NCBI GenBank assembly: GCA_018894105.1
Contig: CM032120.1
Location: forward strand, 27,612,710-27,676,709
DNA length: 64,000 bases
DNA from: Jacaranda mimosifolia
Taxonomy: Eukaryota; Streptophyta; Magnoliopsida; Lamiales; Bignoniaceae
Direction of reading: 5' to 3'
A program made the position numbers and the translations under genes. This document shows, in pieces, positions 34,150 to 46,513 of this stretch. The notes beneath the pieces were generated by a model. That model worked only from the letters and a program-made list of their open reading frames with translations. It searched no databases and was not told the origin of the DNA. The stretch's first letter is position 1; every line of letters begins with the position of its first letter.

Positions 34150-36534
34150 ATTAAATTATATCATGGGGGCTTAATGAAAGTAGATCCTAATAAGATACTA
34201 TGAAGGGGGTAACATATACTACTTTGATAATGTAGATGTAGATATGTTTGGGATGATTGAACTTAAGAAGTATGTTAAGTAGCTAGGTTATGATAAAGAC
34301 AAAGTTAGATTTTGGCATAAGTATGGGCACAATTTGTACTTAGGTAGTAAATGTCTTAGTAAAGATGTTGAGGTTTATGATATAGAGAATCATCTACCTA
34401 AGGATAGGGTGGTGAAATTTTATGTAGAGCATTTGACCAAACAACTGGGCATTGGGATGGGAATGACCAAACACAAGAGGAAGATGAAGTACAAAATCAA
34501 CACTTTTCAAACTTATAGGATAATGATCTAATGATTGACTTTTCATTTCTAGATAATGCCCTTTGCCATAGGATTGAAGTGATATCAGTCCAACCTGCAT
34601 CCTTCTAAATCTGCTTTTACTTCTGTTTCTGATTCTAATTCTGTGTGTAATGATCTTACTGATAGTGATTATGACATAGAGGAGGATGTAGGTTATTTGA
34701 CAGATATGTTGATCCAGATGCTGAGTTTGATGGGGTTGGAAAGGGCAAGAGAGTGAGTGATGACATGTATGCTAGGATGGAGGCTGGGGAAGAACATGAG
34801 CTTAAAGATAGTGATGAGATTGAGAGTGTGATGAGGTCTGATGAAGATGAACTGAATCCTAAGTATCTAAAGTACAATCTTCAAATTGAAAATAAGAACC
34901 CTGAATTGAAATTAGGTTTTATTTTTAGTTCAAAAAGTGAGGCTAAGTTTGAGATTCAAACATATTGCTTTAGGAGAGAGATGTAGGTTCATTTTCCTAA
35001 AAATGATTAAAAAAAAAAACAGGTTGAGGGCTAAGTGCAAGAAAGAGGGCTGTGAGTGGTATGTACATGTTTCACCCATGCAAAATGATAAGTCTTGGGA
35101 GTGGTTTCTTTCTTTACTTGAAGATGACATAAGCTTTGAAAATCAATATGCTTGGACCTTTATGAGTGACAAGCAGAGGTGATTGATACTAGCTTTTGAG
35201 AGTTTGCTACATGATGTAGAAAACAAGTACTTTAATTTAGTTATTTCAGTTTTTATGTACTTATATATTCATTCTTTATTATACAACTTATTCTTTTCTT
35301 TTATGTGCTTGAAAATAGGTTCTGTGTAAGACACTTACACAACAATATGAAAAGGGATGAATTTATTGGCCAATCAACCAAGGATGCACTTTGGGTAGCA
35401 GCTAGAGCAACAAGAATTGAAGAATTCAAAGCAAAAACGAAGCAACTGAAAGAGCTTGATGAGAAGGCATATGATTGACTGGTGAAGAAACCTCCAAATC
35501 AATGGTCTAGGTCACATTTTAGCCCTCAACCGGAATGTGATGTTTTTCTGAATAATATGTGTGGGAGTTTTAATTCTTTATCTTACCTGCTAGAGATAAA
35601 CCAATTCTTAACATGTTGGAGACCATATGAAACTTGATCATGATTAGGATGCAAGCGAATAGCCGAATAGGGATAGAGCAAGGGGTTGGGATGGTCTTAT
35701 ATATCCAAAAATAAAGAAGTTGTTAGAGAGAAATATGAAAGATGCTGGTGAGTGCATTCTGATAAGGTCAGATAATTGGCACTATTAGATTATGGGCACG
35801 TTTGACCAGCATACAGTTGATGTTCATCAAAGGTCTTGTAGTTGTAGGACGTGGGATTTGACGGGCATACCATGTAGACATGCTATTTCAGCTATTTGGT
35901 GCAAGAATGAAGAGCCAGAAGCATATGTGCATGACTTTTACAAGGTTAGCACATACTCGAGAGCTCATGAGCATGTTACTTTTGGAGTGAATGGTCCTAA
36001 ATTATGGTTGAAAAGTGATATGCTAGCCCCATTTCCACCATCATATGAAAAAGGGCCTAATAGACCAAAGAAGTTGAGGAAAAAAGAGCCTGATGAGCCA
36101 CCAGCTCCTTCTAATCTAACAAAGCTTAAAAAAGTCCAAAAATATTTGAAATGTAATAAATGTGGACTGTTAGGCCATAACGCAAGGACCTGCAAGAAAA
36201 ATGATACCTCAGCTTCTACCCCACATGAAGCACAACCTGAAGTTCCTCCTGAGATGACCTTTGGAGACTCTCAACCCTCTGTTGATGTTTGTAGTAGTGC
36301 TCATTCTACTATAGATGTAAATATTGGTGGTTCAAGAAAAGAGAAATTACTTGTAAGCTTTAATTGATATATATTCTTAATTATATGCATTTTTTTTATT
36401 ATCACTAACAAACTCATGTTAGAAAGAACTTGTCTGGGTTTCTAACCTAAAAGTTGTAGTTCGAGGTCAAAAGAAGAGCAAAAGGATGGATCCAGAAAAA
36501 TTGGAGGAAAAGGGAAGAATTCTGAGGGTTGATT
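34150..36534 (+). pseudogene. Transposase pseudogene of the second MULE (internal deletion)
   Basis: The first part reads YYFDNVDVDMFGMIEL, the PB1-like N-terminal domain of MULE transposases, with a TAG at 34280. An acidic stretch follows, then the MuDR DNA-binding block (CKKEGCEWYVHVS near 35035-35075). This frame runs straight into SWEWFLSLLEDD and FMSDKQR, so the conserved part with the first catalytic Asp (DGTHL) is missing while the second Asp (SDKQ) is present. After an intron with a GT...AG of about 95 bp, FCVRHLHNN, WSRSHFS and the CGSFNS block follow, with a TGA at about 35476 and further breaks. The end is intact: SWIM finger CSCRTW...PCRH (near 35835-35880), zinc knuckle CX2CX4HX4C (near 36153-36195), and a last exon ending GRILRVD at about 36534. 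Confidence 0.87.
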
Positions 36535-36714
36535 AGTTTATAGTGGATTGTAGTTATTTTTCTAGTAATTTGGTGATGGATTGCATGGATTTGTGGATTT
36601 TGTTCTAAGAATTTGTGGATTATAGTGGATTTTGTTATGAATTTGTAGATTGAGGGCTGATGAACTTGTTGTTTTCAAATTTTCTGTTCTATAAAACATT
36701 TGATTTTCTATTTT

Positions 36715-36910
36715 CTATTTTTCCTTGGCATTTGTTTATTGTTCTTGCTGTTGTGCAACTTGTTTTCTATTTTCCTTGGCATTTGTTTGTTATTCTTGCT
36801 GCTGCGTAGTAACTGGCATTTGTTTGTTATTCTTGCTGCTGCGTAGCCCGTTACCTGTTTTCCATAGCATTTGTTTGTTATTCTTACTATTGCGGCTGTT
36901 GCATAGATCT
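36715..36910. repeat. Minisatellite, about 45-bp unit, 3-4 copies
   Basis: The words TTTTCTATTTTCCTTGGC or its variants, then GGCATTTGTTTGTTATTC and TTGCTGCTGCGTAG recur four times between the transposase 3' end and the right terminal repeat. Copies differ in length by partial deletions. Frames across it on both strands are artefacts of the repeat. Confidence 0.85.
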
Positions 36911-37684
36911 TGCATAATGGAATTTGGTTGCACAATTCTTGTGGTTACCTTGACGCTGCACAGATTTTGCTGAAGTTTTGGTCTGAGATTTTTTTTTCCT
37001 CTATTTTTTGGCTACTGCCACAAAGAGGAAAAGCCTAGCAATAAAGAAATTGGCTGAGATTTTTCTTTCTTTCTTCTTCTTTTTTTCAATCTATTTTTCT
37101 GTATTTTACTTCATTTTTTAAGGAAATTAGTAGGATTTTCTCTTAGTCTTCAAATATGTAGGGAAAGTAAAACAATAAGCATAAAAAAAAAAAAATAATA
37201 ACAATAAGCATAGAAGTAGGCATTAAACAAACATTACAAGAACAATTATATAAGTTGCAATTTGTTCACATTTTTTCCTAAATTGTTATCATTCAACACC
37301 AAAAGCCTTATGACTATTGCAAATAAACCAACAACAATTGCTAATACAATTAAAACACAAACTTTTTTCTTCTTCAATCCGTCAACTTATTTCTCTTGGA
37401 ACTTTACTTTTGCTCTTCTTTTTCCTCAATTCGGCCTCCAAATTTGTCCAACTAGTTTTTAATGGAAGTTGTATCCCACATCCACAATAAACTTCTTCCC
37501 TTTGTGTAACTCCACTATTAAAACCACTTGAAGAGGAGGAAGATGCCATTTTTGTTGCTAAATGATCAAAGGAGACTAAAACCTAGCAAATATTGAAGGA
37601 AAGAGGCAGAGCATAGTAAACGTGGAGGGAGAGAGGCACAAATCTGGTGAGAAAGGCGACAAAACTTCCCTCCAATTTTTGATT

Positions 37685-37829
37685 GTTAACTATTAAATAG
37701 CTGACTTGACGGAAGGATGATATTAAAAGAAAATATGGAACTTTGGGGACAAAATCTAAAACATGTTAAAATCCGAGGATCAAAATTAAATTAATGGCAT
37801 ACTTTAGGGACCAAAATTGAAATTATCCC
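37685..37829 (-). repeat. Right terminal inverted repeat of the second MULE
   Basis: Inverted partner of 33230-33373. Confidence 0.88.
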
Positions 37830-38364
37830 TGTCCATGAATATACATATATATGCATATAAATAAATAAAGAGAAAAGGAGAAAATAGAGCAAAAAGAAAT
37901 TAGATTTTTATATGTTATCATGATTTAACTAAAAAAAATATTATAAACAAAATCAAGAAATAATTATTGTTAAGGGAGTATATTTTCAACCGAGAAATAA
38001 TTATAATTAAGAGAGTACATTTTCATTCTAGGAAATTTAAATGAAAATTTAAATTATTATCTAATATGTATGAACTTGATACTTGATGAAACTTGACATA
38101 TTAGAGCTTACATCTTTAAATCCCAACTATTTGGTTGTTTAATTGCGCTCGTTGCCAGCCATGAATTAGATCTTGCCTTGAATCATCGAAGTCAAACACC
38201 TTCCTCATCAAATTCTTACCTACACCAATTATTTTTATATCAAACGATAATAATCATCATGCTATTCTAAGCAAATTCATTTTTCCATTAATTAATGTGG
38301 TTGGTAGAAGTGGGTAAGAAGCCTTCAATATATTTTAAGATTCGTTGGTCAATAAGTCTTCGAA

Positions 38365-38720
38365 TAGTGGGAGTATGAGTCGAACTGAAGAGGTCAACTA
38401 TTCCAAGTGATGATTAAGGTTATGAAGTCAAGAGTATTAGAGTAAAGATGGTATAATGTGTAAAAGGTGGGATTATACTGTGGGTAACTAGGTAGTGTGG
38501 GTACAAGTTTTTCCCTTAGGTCCTAAATCGGCTGTTAATCTTTCAAATAATTGGGATGTATTTATAATTATCTGTTGATGTACTCCAGTATAATCTATCC
38601 TAGGCGGCGTTTGAGGATCCACATGCCCCCATTGAAAGGCCATTGAAAGGCTAAGGTTTTGGGTTATAAGTGCCTCTCAGTAGGGCTAGATTTCAACTCG
38701 TGTAAAAAAGTGAGTATTCG
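38365..38720. repeat. Dispersed repeat, copy 2 (related to 11060-11460)
   Basis: Shares GAGGTCAACTATTCCA, TATTTATAATTATCTGTT, CAGTATAATCTATC and CACATGCCCCCAT with 11060-11460 in the same order and orientation. The family is unknown. Confidence 0.6.
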
Positions 38721-39295
38721 ATGGAGTGATTGAGAATTTTTAATATTCCTGAGGGACCCTCCATAATATGCTCCTTATTGTTTGATGTACAATATCAGAA
38801 CATAAAAAAATTAAAAAAAAAAGAAGAAGATGAAGTGTGTATATATATGTATGTATGTATGAAAAGACGACCACAAAAGTGGAGTTCCATAAATTAATCA
38901 TGTTGATACAAGTTATGTGTTTCTTGCAATTTTGAAATATGGCCAAGTAGTTAAATATTTATGAAGTTGGATATGATAAGGTGGGTCAACAATATATTAT
39001 ATGTAGTTTCTATTATTCAAAGCATGTGCATAACGTGCTTACCTCTCCGTAATTATTTTCAACAGCATTCAAAGAACTATCAAAGCATTTCATGGTAACT
39101 TTTTGCTGCAAATAATACTATTATATATATATATATATATATATGAAAGCCAGCTCTTGCAATTTGTGGGAGGCAAACAATTATTGTACAAGTTGCTTAG
39201 ATCTCCCTAGTCAGCAATATTCTTCGAATATACATATGACAACCTCAATAAGTGAAAGAAGTATTATCACAACTATCCTCCCTGCCCCTCCACAA

Positions 39296-39316
39296 CCCCC
39301 CCCCCCCCCGGCCCCC
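39296..39316. repeat. C14 tract and C6 tract
   Basis: Fourteen consecutive C (39296-39309), two G and six C in otherwise AT-rich sequence. The minus strand could form a G-quadruplex. It could also partly reflect a sequencing or assembly artefact, since homopolymers of this length are error-prone. Confidence 0.85.
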
Positions 39317-40203
39317 CGCTCCATTGGTGTAGAAAATAGTGTGTTTCATGAAGCGATCTTCATAAGGATTGTGACCTAATTAACAACAAAATTAACCACC
39401 AACTCATGTCAACTTATCTTGAAATGTTAGTAAGAAATGCTGGCAATTTATTAATTAATTGGCAACTTTAAAGAACAAATGGACATTCTTAATTTGATGA
39501 ATTCGATAGATGAAATCTATATATAGTAAATTGAAAAGATGAAGATTGTCTAAATAAGAAGACGTTTTATTCTAAAATACTTAATTAGAGACCAATGTAT
39601 TTTGAATCTAAAAATTTGAAGACAAAAATTATTGTGTTAGTTTTTGAGCACCGATTTGGATATGAAAATTTTCCTATCTTATCTATGCTTGAAACAGTGC
39701 TCGAATTAAAAATTGAATTTTTAGATTTTTTTTATTGTGAAAGTTGGTATTTATACTATTTGATCTTTTGATGAGTTTGAGTCCACTAAATTTAAGGAAT
39801 TCACTTTATGTGGACTTCATGAACTATTTTAATTAATCATATTAGTCTTTTTACTCATACGGCTTTAGATCCCTTAATTAGATACATCATTACTTCTCAA
39901 AAAAGTGCTTTTTTTGACTCTAATAAAAGCACCCCTTATCTTAACACAACCGAAAAAAGACATCCCTTCATAGTTTATGTTGTGACAATATACATGTGTG
40001 TCTAATGTTAACAGACTTATAGAATGCAAGAAAATATATAGAATGATCAATCCATATTACTATTAATTAATGTTACTATGCAGTAGTGGTTCCAACTAAT
40101 ATAATAATTATTTGGAGTGGATGCATTAATTATGACGACATATATAGTATTGTTGGCAATGGCGTGGTGTCGGCGGATAAGATTAGATTGTCCGAATTAG
40201 CAT

Positions 40204-40350
40204 CACGTGTATGTCACGTCGGATTGATGCAGATTTTTACCCCTAACATATAATGAAGTAAACCCTCACAACTCACAAGATTAATACTACAAAGTACTAA
40301 CAATTCCACCTAACTTTCTCTCCATGTCACCATTTCTTCCTCTATATATA
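40204..40350 (+). promoter_or_regulatory. Promoter of the glyoxalase-like gene: G-box / ABRE-like sites and TATA box
   Basis: CACGTG (40204-40209, in ATCACGTGTATG) is a G-box, and CACGTC follows ten bases on. Such paired ACGT elements are typical binding sites of bZIP factors and are common in ABA- and stress-responsive promoters. A TATA box (TATATATA, 40343-40350) lies about 165 bp upstream of the ATG, which leaves a 5' UTR of about 130 bp. Stress control is an inference. Confidence 0.6.
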
Positions 40351-40514
40351 TGTGTCTATGTACAACCCTCTGCCTATCATTATAAGGCAAACTACTCAGT
40401 CTATTTGGGTACATATATAGATAGGTTGACAGCCAAATACACCCATCACTCACACACATACACAAAAACTACACACAAATTTCAGGGCTAACAGATTTAA
40501 TTTAGATCATAGAG

Positions 40515-41646
40515 ATGGGGAGAGAGATTATTAATGATATTGATGAAGTTGGGTCATTAGCTTTCTCTAATAACAACATTAATGGAGGAAGGCGGGAGTT
40601 GCCTCTGCTGGCCTTGAATCATGTCTCTTTTGTCTGCAAATCCGTCAGGAACTCCGTCGAATTTTACGAACAGGTTCTGGGCTTTGTCCTTATAAAAAGG
40701 CCGTCTTCCTTCAACTTCGAAGGAGCTTGGTATGTATATATACACATATATCCTTCTTCTCTCAAAAGTCAAAATACTTTAATTTGCAGTTATTAATCTT
40801 AGACCAATCTTCAATCATTTGTTTGCATGTATTCCAGGCTGTTCAACCATGGGATTGGAATCCATTTGCTGCAGGCAGAAAATGTCCCAAAACAGAAGGG
40901 CAAAATCAACCCCAAAGACAATCACATCTCATTCCAATGCTCAGATATGGACCTAATTATCCATCAATTGGAAGAAATGAAGATAGAATATGTTAAAGCA
41001 GTTGTAAAAGAAGGTGGGATAATTGTGGATCAGATATTCTTCCATGACCCTGATGGATACATGGTTGAAATCTGCAACTGCCAAAACCTCCCAGTCCTTC
41101 CTCTTTCATCTTGCCCCCTTAAAAAGATGCCCACTACTACTCCCAATATCAACCTCACAACATCATCTTTCTACGGTAACTTCCCTTCTTTAATTCTTGA
41201 CTTCAAAATTATCTTTCAAATCATCAATATTTTCAATCAATCCCAAAACAGCATGGCAAGTGTATGCGTAATCCACAAATAAACATATTTTTAACAAAAT
41301 ATTTAATGCGCTTCATAATAATTCATATAGGCGAGATGGAATAAAAACTTGAAATAAAGGATTTGAATAAAATACTGCTAAATAATTTTATGTCATGGGA
41401 TTGCATATAAAATGAAATTATAATATCATTAACCACACACAATTTGGACACGCGTCCTAGTTAATTATATGATGATTGAAAACTATAACTTTAATTTACG
41501 AGCATAAAATGATCGATGAGTGAAATTAAATAGTGGGTGATGATGATATATTGTGACGAATTGCAGGGAAGATGCAGTGCAGTGGAGAAGTAGAAGCCTT
41601 GATGATGGAGAACTTGGCAATGGACATGATGAACCTCTCCATCTGA
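40515..41646 (+). CDS. Glyoxalase I-like protein (VOC superfamily, GLYI4/GLYI7-type), 210 aa, three exons
   Basis: Exons 40515-40729, 40838-41175 and 41567-41646 have GT-AG borders, join in phase and give 210 codons ending in TGA. LNHVSFVCKSVRNSV opens a single VOC fold. The family's motifs then follow in order: FYEQVLGF, FNFEGAWLFNHGIGIHLLQ, NPKDNHISFQC, FFHDPDGYMVEICNC and LPVLPL. Candidate metal ligands are His36, His81, His101 and Glu149. These motifs match the plant group that includes Arabidopsis GLYI4 and GLYI7 (At1g15380, At1g80160), whose members differ from the classical methylglyoxal-detoxifying lyase; a true glyoxalase I activity is therefore not certain. The first 30 residues are variable and the C-terminal exon (KMQCSGEVEAL) is short. 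All parts are intact, so the gene is probably functional. Confidence 0.92.
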
Positions 41647-44600
41647 TGAGAGAAGCAATTCAAAAATTAAATTGTTGTTCTTCACCATTGTAGACTGTCA
41701 TATCATATGTACTACTGTTATATATTTATGAAGATATATGTATTAATGGAGATATGCCACTAATTTAGTGTTCTATACATGTAATTGGGAAGGTGTTGAT
41801 TGAGAGAAACATTGTAAGCAATGTTTAAACATGATATCTGTGTAGCCACATTATAAACAGAGTGTTTTTGTTCATTAGTGCAATAATTTGTGCTCCATCA
41901 TTTCAAAATTATTCATTTCATAAATGGCTTACATAATATATGCACGTAGTAGTACTTTTAATAACTTAAGCAATGAAAGGCGCCTCCCCGTGGTGTGCCA
42001 AATCATGTAATTTAATCAAGTTGGATTTAACTTTTAAATAAAGTTATTCCCTCCCCCCATTTTTCTTTCTTCATAATTATTATCATGTGCTGTAGATGGC
42101 ATTTTCATTTTAACATAATGTTCCATTAAGAAAAAAATGTCTTAGAATTTGGTGATAATGATTAATAATTGTTGCAATATATATATATATATATATAATA
42201 AATGTGCCATCAGTCATATTTGCAATTTCAAGATTTGAAATTATTCAACTAGATGGCCTATATAGTGTTAAATTCTTCTACTCCGTACAATAGAGATTTA
42301 GAAAGAAAAAGAGACTCACTTAGAGCAAAACTGTCTATAATTAGAGGAATAATTCATAGGATAGTATATAACGAAGTTGCACTTTGGATTCTATATTTCA
42401 TTTTCTATTTTAACTTATATTTATATAAAATGTATCTGATAATTATTTATATAAGAAAATATTTAATACACATGTCTTATATTCATAAAATAGAATAGGA
42501 AATAGATAGAAAATAAAATAAAAGATTCAAACCAATCCCAATTGTGATTGATAAGGTGTGGATTATTAGAAGATCGATCAAATCACTCAACATAAAAGTT
42601 TTTATGAAAAGAATGATCATTTTTAGTACTGATGAAGTAGGTTATATCATTTTTTTTAACGTGAAGGTGTTATTAATCAATATATAACAAATTAATTGTA
42701 AAATAATCATCAATTTTCTAAGTGGCTAACACTAAATGATATAATTGCTCTTCATTTCAACTAGACTTTGGAATTCAATCCGTCATTTTGGGGAGGAATT
42801 CGTTGCTTGGTGTTTGAATTGGTGTTCCGTCTTTTTATTTTATTTTATAATTAAATATTTTTTAAAAAAATAATTAATACATTTGGCATGTATTCATAAA
42901 GTGAAATAAAAATCTTTGAACTAAATTTTCATATGTGGCATGGAAAATTTTGTCAATTTACGAGACTTTTATTACCGTGGGTGCCATATGTACCGTAGCA
43001 TTTGAACACTTTTAGTTAGGGCAACACAATTATAGTAAATATATTGGTAACTTTTATAGTAAAAAAATGTAGACCCCATTGGCATAATCTATATGCGTCC
43101 CTCCTCTTTATGTTGGATGGATAACTTCATAGCTGGCAAAAGTACTTTTTTATTTTTATTTTTATTTTTATTTTTATTTTACGCTAGCTGGCAAAAGTAC
43201 TTGTTTTCTTGTGCTTCTCAATTTCCTACTCTTAAGCACGTTTATTTGATGGATATTTATTACTTATAGCAACTTATCACTTGTTTCATTTTCATCATGG
43301 ACCCAATTTAAAAATCTTTTATATATATATATAAATATTTTTTTCCTTTAATGTTATTTTTCCTCTCACTTTTATATCACTTTTCAATTAAAAAATATCA
43401 ACTTCATGATATTTGACTGAAATATCTCTTGAAATTAAATTTTTGATTGTTGACTGAACTCTATTTATGAAACCAATTACAATTTAATTCATCAAAATAT
43501 TAAGCAACTATCAATTTAATTCACTAATATTAAATTTTTGTTTGTTTTGCATAGAAAGTTTGCTTAAGCAAATTAATTTTTAAAAGTTTCAAGAAAAGAT
43601 TGAAGGAAAACAAGGATAGGGGAAATTTAATTTTTTTTTTCTTTGAAGAAAAACAATACCCATTACTGAAAAAATATGAGGATGATTGTGCGATTAGAGT
43701 CTAAATTTGAAGATTAAAATGAACTTTTATTTATCCAATATCTTTTTTCAATTTATTTAACTATTATAAGGACAAAATTATTATAATGCCCTTTATTCGA
43801 CAAGAAATGTTGTTCGAAAGTGGATAGGGATGACAACTAAAATAAAGAAAAAGTATAGAGAAAATTTCATGATCGAGATAAAAAAGAAAAAAAAAAGTCA
43901 AGGGAAAAAATAATTTTTTGCCCTTATTATTTTTCGTCCAAATGATAATAAATTCATTTATCAGTTTAATTAGGTACCTTATGTACAATTGATAATAAAT
44001 GCACAGGAACAACTATCTAAATATCTCACTGGGGAAAGTGGGACCTTCAAAAATGATATTTTCTCCACATTTTGCCGTACAAATTAATTGATACACATAC
44101 TCATTCAAAATTAAATATCTAGTTTAAGAATGTAGGAAAAAAAATAGGCTTGTATTCTGGCCAACAGCAAAATAGTCAAAATTGTTACAGTAATTAATAT
44201 TAATTTCTGTCTTTATTGGAGTACTTAAGCTAATTAGTTAGATGGGGGACAATAGAGTTGCCAAACTATTATAAGTAGCATTAGTTTTTGCTTCCCCTTT
44301 ATGCTAGATTTGATGAAGTGCTAAATATAGAGTCTAAAAAGAAAAGTTATGCTGCAAATTTTGCTTCTATATATGTTATGAGGGTTTATACATAATTAGT
44401 TATGGGCTAACTATATGGTTTATATAGACTTCAATTATGGTGATTGATTCTTTGAGTTCTATTTAAGATTTTCTTTAATTTCTTTATCTTTTCTTTTCAA
44501 TGAAATAATCAGATATCATTTATTATGTTAGATATCAACTAACAATTAATTTAAATTTAATAACCAACCAAGCATCAACAACCAATAGTTACCTATCAAA

Positions 44601-45762
44601 ATAGACAATCAATACTCAAAAATATGGTTGGTGAGAATTTAAATTTTGAATTATACTTGTATTTAATAACTATAATTTTTGATTCATCATCTTATAATTG
44701 ATACCACAATCAAAGTCACATGTTAGATTTTCAATAGGGACATATATTGCCGAGATCGAAAATTGTTAACCTAAGTCACAACAATTGCCTTCATGGTAGG
44801 GGTCCAAATATATTGTTGGTATGAAATCTACAGTCAAAACATTGCTTTTAGAGTACTTCTATGGAGTTTTAGAGATTTTAAATATACAAATATTATTATA
44901 CATATCAAATTATAGCATTTAACAACAAAAATTCAATCACTTAAAATAACAATATCCGTAAGTATGTATTAAATTATACTATTAGCCAATTAATCACAAG
45001 GCCCCCATATGATCCAAAATTTGGTAGGTTGGAAGCTTGCACTTAATTATAATAACTTTACATTAACAATCGAAGATCACATGTTTCATGCCATATATAT
45101 TTCCTTTTTTTGCTCACATCATATAAATATGTCTACGCTAATAGTAACACATCTCATTTGATTTTTCATAATGAAGTAATATGTTAACGTTTTTCCTATT
45201 TGCCGTAACAATTGTAGTTTATTTGGTTTAATTTTTGATCTCTTCAGCTCCTGATGAGACAAGTTAGAGGGGGAAAAAATATCATGCTTAATGGGGCCAA
45301 ATGGTGAAGTCTTATGTTCAAAATTTGGTGGGTGGTTGCTATATATGCTGTCACATTAATTAAAATGTCAATTTGGTAGAGGGGGTTGTGGCTGTAATTA
45401 CTTGATCACCTAATGACTTGTCATTTCAATTTTATAAATTCAAGCAAATTTTGGGTGGAGCTACGAAGTTTCTTATTTCAATATCAACTTAATAGTAATA
45501 CATGATTGTTCATTTTTTACGTTTATAAAATGTTGTTGTTAGTATTATTAATTTATCATTATTGTTTTAATATATTAAACCAATGCAAAAGAAAAAAGAA
45601 AACTTGTGCTAGATCTCATTTTGAACCTGGAAGGATATTTCCACAGTAATAAAAACCCTTTTTCCCAACAACAGCACCTACAAAAATGTGTTATGGGTGT
45701 TATTAATTAGGTTTCAAATCAGGCAAATAGGCTTATCGTGCTAGAAAATGGGGGACGCTTGG
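41647..45762. other. AT-rich intergenic region
   Basis: No gene is visible. A TA run lies at 42178-42198. An 18-bp direct duplication around a TTTTA-repeat insert lies at 43130-43202. Small open frames (for example 42253-42498 and 43764-44012) have no recognisable motif and a composition like the surrounding AT-rich DNA. Confidence 0.55.
43130..43202. repeat. Exact 18-bp direct repeat flanking a (TTTTA)n insert
   Basis: TAGCTGGCAAAAGTACTT occurs at 43130-43147 and 43185-43202. Between the copies are 37 bp that read on the minus strand as GCGT followed by an A-rich (AAAAT)n tail. This is what a target duplication around an almost completely 5'-truncated, poly(A)-tailed retroposon would look like. 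Replication slippage is an alternative. Confidence 0.75.
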
Positions 45763-46508
45763 TAGGGCTGCAAATGAATATTTAAAAATTTGTTTATTGT
45801 TTGTATTTGTATCTATTTATATAAAATTTATTCGCATTCATTGAAAGCGGATATTATTCGTATTTGATTAGTAGATATCCGATTATAAATGGATACTGAT
45901 ATGATAAGTACATATCCGATCCATTTAATATCCGTTCTGAATATATATTTATTAAATAATATATTATTTATATTTTTCAATCAAAATCTCATAATCCATA
46001 TATGTATATATAAATTATAATTGAAAAATAAAGTTAATCAACATAATTACTGTTGGTTGACTTTATAATTAATATACTTAAATACCATTATTATTATTAA
46101 TTAGTACTAATAATTAATTATAAAGCCATTATTAATTAAAAATTATGCTATTTGTTTGATTGCTTTCTTTTTAATAAAATTGTATCATTCCTTTTATCAA
46201 TTAAAATAAGTATTTGTTATAGATTCATAGATTCATGTATTTGGATATTCGTAACTAGATATTTAAATAATTATCATCGAATATGAATATAAAAAAATAA
46301 TTCAAATGCAGATAAGTTTAATCAAATATGAGTGCATTTGAATAACTATAATAGAATACAAATATATCCGAATTCGACCGATATCCGATAGATACGAATT
46401 CGTATATCATTTTTAAATATCTGTCAAATCTATATCCGTATCCGAATATTTAAAAAGTTAAACGGATATGAATATGAAAACAGTGTATCCAATCCGTTTA
46501 CACCCCTA
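45763..46508. mobile_element. Non-autonomous hAT-like element (TAGGG-type ends)
   Basis: The left end TAGGGCTGCAAATGAATA and the right end reversed (TAGGGGTGTAAACGGATT) are imperfect terminal inverted repeats. The interior is dense in ATATCCG and CGGATAT words in both orientations. The flanks CGCTTGG (45756-45762) and CACTTGG (46509-46515) are a 6/7 match, compatible with an 8-bp hAT duplication that has mutated. There is no coding sequence. Confidence 0.72.
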
Positions 46509-46513
46509 CACTT

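Larger units (their letters stand above)
33230..37829. mobile_element. Second Mutator-like element, 4.6 kb, internally deleted
   Basis: The ends 33230-33373 and 37685-37829 are about 145-bp inverted repeats beginning GGGATAATTT. Both contain the shared words GGTCCTC/GATCCTC, TTTTAACATGTT-like and CTGTCAAGTCAGC or CCGTCAAGTCAGC, and TTTAATAGTTAAC. Inside lies a decayed MULE transposase gene in plus orientation. The 9-bp flanks (TTAACTGTC and TGTCCATGA) do not match, so the target duplication is lost or the ends have recombined. This family's terminal repeats are unrelated to those of the 12.2-kb MULE. Confidence 0.88.
37830..40203. other. AT-rich intergenic region upstream of the glyoxalase-like gene
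   Basis: It holds the second copy of the dispersed repeat (38365-38720), TA runs (39122-39144) and a C-rich tract (39296-39316). I see no gene; the open frame at 39143-39379 is a by-product of the C tract. Confidence 0.55.

Noticed and set aside
39143..39379. Proline-rich small protein
   Set aside because: Arises from the C14 tract; no homology is recognisable and the start has no support.
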